From: Actinomycetes bacterium
GTDB taxonomy: Bacteria > Actinomycetota > Acidimicrobiia > Acidimicrobiales > Microtrichaceae
Reading direction: 5' to 3'
DNA length: 7,033 nucleotides
Assembly: GCA_023389745.1 (NCBI GenBank)
Contig: JAEWED010000155.1
Coordinates: 1 to 7,033, forward strand
Below, piece after piece: positions 6,054-7,033 of this stretch; within the stretch, counting starts at the first letter, position 1; the number at the start of each line of letters is the position of its first letter. The notes under the pieces were generated by a model. The model had not been told where the DNA came from. It made no database searches and worked only from the letters and a program-made list of their open reading frames with translations. Both the position numbers and the translations under genes were made by a program.

Positions 6054-6069
6054 TCAACCGATCGGTTGA
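6054..6069. promoter_or_regulatory. Operator palindrome 2 for the ArsR-family regulator
   Basis: TCAACCGATCGGTTGA is a perfect 16-bp palindrome that differs from palindrome 1 only in the central four bases. It covers the predicted transcription start of the arsR-like gene. Two sites at the -35 and the start site give a tight autorepression arrangement. Confidence 0.75.
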
Positions 6070-6112
6070 GGATGGGGCGACCGGGGAAGCGCAGCGAAGA
6101 GAAGGGTGGACG

Positions 6113-6481
6113 GTGGCCGACGATCAGCTCTCCAAGGTGTTCTCCGCGCTGGCGGACCCGACGCGACGTGACCTCGTGGCACGCCTGGCGGTCGGCGACG
6201 CCACGGTGGGCGACCTGGCGGAGCCGTACGACGTGTCGGTCCAGGCGGTGTCGAAGCATCTCAAGGTGCTCGCGGATGCCGGCCTGGTGACGCAGCGCAA
6301 GGAGGCGCAGCGGCGTCACTGCCACCTCGAGGCGGAGGTCCTCGACATGACCACCAAGTGGATCGAGCGATACCGCGAGCGAGCCCAGCAGCGCTACGAG
6401 CGCCTGGACGCGGTACTCGCCGACATGAACGGCGATCGAGCGGTCGTCGACGAACCAGAACAACGAGGAGCAGCATCATGA
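6113..6481 (+). CDS. ArsR-family winged-helix transcriptional repressor
   Basis: This is a 122-residue DNA-binding repressor. LSKVFSALADPTRRDLVARL (6-25) is the classic ArsR/SdpR opening. The helix-turn-helix spans about 31-60, with VSVQAVSKHLKVLADAGLV containing the recognition helix, and a long charged helix at about 80-105 probably forms the dimer. The metal-binding ELCVCDL motif of arsenic/cadmium sensors is absent, so the signal is unlikely to be a metal bound at that site. I chose GTG at 6113: AGAAGGG ends 6 nt upstream, and the protein begins where the family does. A frame open from TTG at 6020 would start inside the promoter. The stop overlaps the next gene's ATG (ATGA), so it is coupled to an AHSA1-like gene, a common pairing in actinobacteria. 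The two palindromes at 6008-6069 are its likely operators. Confidence 0.9.
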   Translation: MADDQLSKVFSALADPTRRDLVARLAVGDATVGDLAEPYDVSVQAVSKHLKVLADAGLVTQRKEAQRRHCHLEAEVLDMTTKWIERYRERAQQRYERLDAVLADMNGDRAVVDEPEQRGAAS

Positions 6482-6963
6482 GCACCACCCACACCCGTTA
6501 CCAGGCGACGATCGAGGCCGACGAGAAGCTCCCGATCATCCGCATCACCCGCGACTTCGACGCCACTCCGGCGCAGCTGATGAAGGCGCACACCGACCCG
6601 GAGCTGTTCGCCCGTTGGGTCGGTCCGGACGGGTCCGAGATCGAGATCGTCGACTGGGACCCGACCCCCGGTGGGCGCTGGCGCTACGTCGGCCGCCACG
6701 GCGACCAGGAGTTCGGCTTCCGCGGCGCCTTCCACGACGTGCGCGAGAACTGCATCGTGCAGACGTTCACCTGGGAGGGCATGCCCGAGGACGTGTCGCT
6801 CGAGACGTTGTGGTTCGAGGACCTCGGCGACGGCCGCACCCGGCTGCGTGCGCAGTCGCTCGTCGACAGCTTCGAGGGGCGCGACCAGTGGCTGGCGAGC
6901 GGCATGGAGGTCGGCGTCGACCAGGGCTACGCCAAGCTCGACGCCCTGGTGGCCGAGCTGTGA
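6478..6963 (+). CDS. SRPBCC/AHSA1-family (START-like fold) protein
   Basis: This 161-residue cytosolic protein has the helix-grip fold of the Bet v1/START superfamily. The AHSA1 pattern is visible: ITRDFDATPAQLMKAHTDPELFARWVGP (23-50), GGRWRYV (65-71), GFRGAFHDV (80-88), a TFTWEG strand (96-101), and a C-terminal helix SGMEVGVDQGYAKLDALVAEL (141-161). Such proteins bind hydrophobic ligands in an internal cavity; bacterial copies beside ArsR regulators have no settled biochemical role, and an Hsp90 link by name only should not be assumed. The ATG at 6478 has GAGGAG 7 nt upstream and overlaps the arsR stop. A longer frame from 6358 overlaps most of the last third of arsR and is rejected. The gene is probably under ArsR control. 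Confidence 0.9.
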   Translation: MSTTHTRYQATIEADEKLPIIRITRDFDATPAQLMKAHTDPELFARWVGPDGSEIEIVDWDPTPGGRWRYVGRHGDQEFGFRGAFHDVRENCIVQTFTWEGMPEDVSLETLWFEDLGDGRTRLRAQSLVDSFEGRDQWLASGMEVGVDQGYAKLDALVAEL

Positions 6964-6977
6964 CAGGTAGCGCTCCG

Positions 6978-7033
6978 ATGGACAGCCCCGCCGATGCACA
7001 CCGCGACGTCGCGACGGCGTTCAGCGCGACCGT
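6978..7033 (+). CDS. Start of a third operon gene, possibly a TIGR03086/DinB-like protein (truncated by window edge)
   Basis: An ATG at 6978 follows the AHSA1 stop by 14 nt and has AGGTAG 7 nt upstream. Eighteen codons are visible before the edge (MDSPADAHRDVATAFSAT, then a partial codon). The opening resembles the actinobacterial TIGR03086 family of DinB/mycothiol-isomerase-like metal-binding proteins, which often begin with a 'D.PADRHR.VA..F' pattern and frequently follow ArsR and SRPBCC genes. The match is short, so the family is a guess; the presence of a co-directional gene start is well supported by spacing and codon pattern. Confidence 0.55.
   Translation, partial: MDSPADAHRDVATAFSAT

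Noticed and set aside
6020..6112. Upstream extension of the ArsR protein to a TTG at 6020
   Set aside because: The TTG is part of the -35 TTGACA, and the extra residues do not resemble the family; the GTG at 6113 has a proper ribosome binding site.

Overview
This is a high-GC window (about two thirds G+C by eye) from a bacterium that looks like a member of the Actinomycetota, probably a lineage such as Acidimicrobiia. The evidence is the GC-rich codon use, frequent GTG starts, probable leaderless genes, an actinobacterial-type LexA box (TCGAAC-N4-GTTCGA) and an ArsR/AHSA1 operon. The taxonomic placement is inference. Coding density is very high: the largest gene-free stretch is about 160 bp (5952-6112), and it is packed with regulatory sites.

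Layout. From 5951 down to 1 everything reads on the minus strand: ECF sigma factor B (5463-5951) and its membrane partner B (4204-5466); a CorA-type metal-ion channel (3155-4150); ECF sigma factor A (2619-3101) and membrane partner A (1382-2626); a left-handed beta-helix acyltransferase (688-1347); a class I SAM methyltransferase (66-683); and the first 11 codons of a gene whose start codon lies inside a LexA/SOS box (28-43). From 6113 rightward a plus-strand operon encodes an ArsR-type repressor (6113-6481), an SRPBCC/AHSA1 protein (6478-6963) and the start of a third gene (6978 onward) that resembles TIGR03086/DinB-like proteins.

The most striking feature is the pair of paralogous sigma/partner modules on either side of corA. 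The two sigma factors are about two-thirds identical by eye. Each overlaps the start of its partner gene. Each is preceded by the same promoter-like arrangement, TGCAACC-N16-CGTC-N9-GTG, with identical spacing. This predicts autoregulated, leaderless sigma genes that may cross-regulate. The partners are single-pass membrane proteins with a short cytoplasmic N-terminus, no cysteines (so no zinc anti-sigma motif) and a roughly 345-residue outer domain that I do not recognise. They are good candidates for an undescribed family of anti-sigma sensors.

The divergent region 5952-6112 holds the sigma B promoter facing left and, facing right, a TTGACA-type promoter flanked by two perfect 16-bp palindromes (TCAACC-N4-GGTTGA). 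These are the likely operators of the ArsR protein. How the sigma modules, CorA and the acyltransferase/methyltransferase pair cooperate is not known; an envelope-stress circuit is a reasonable but untested reading.
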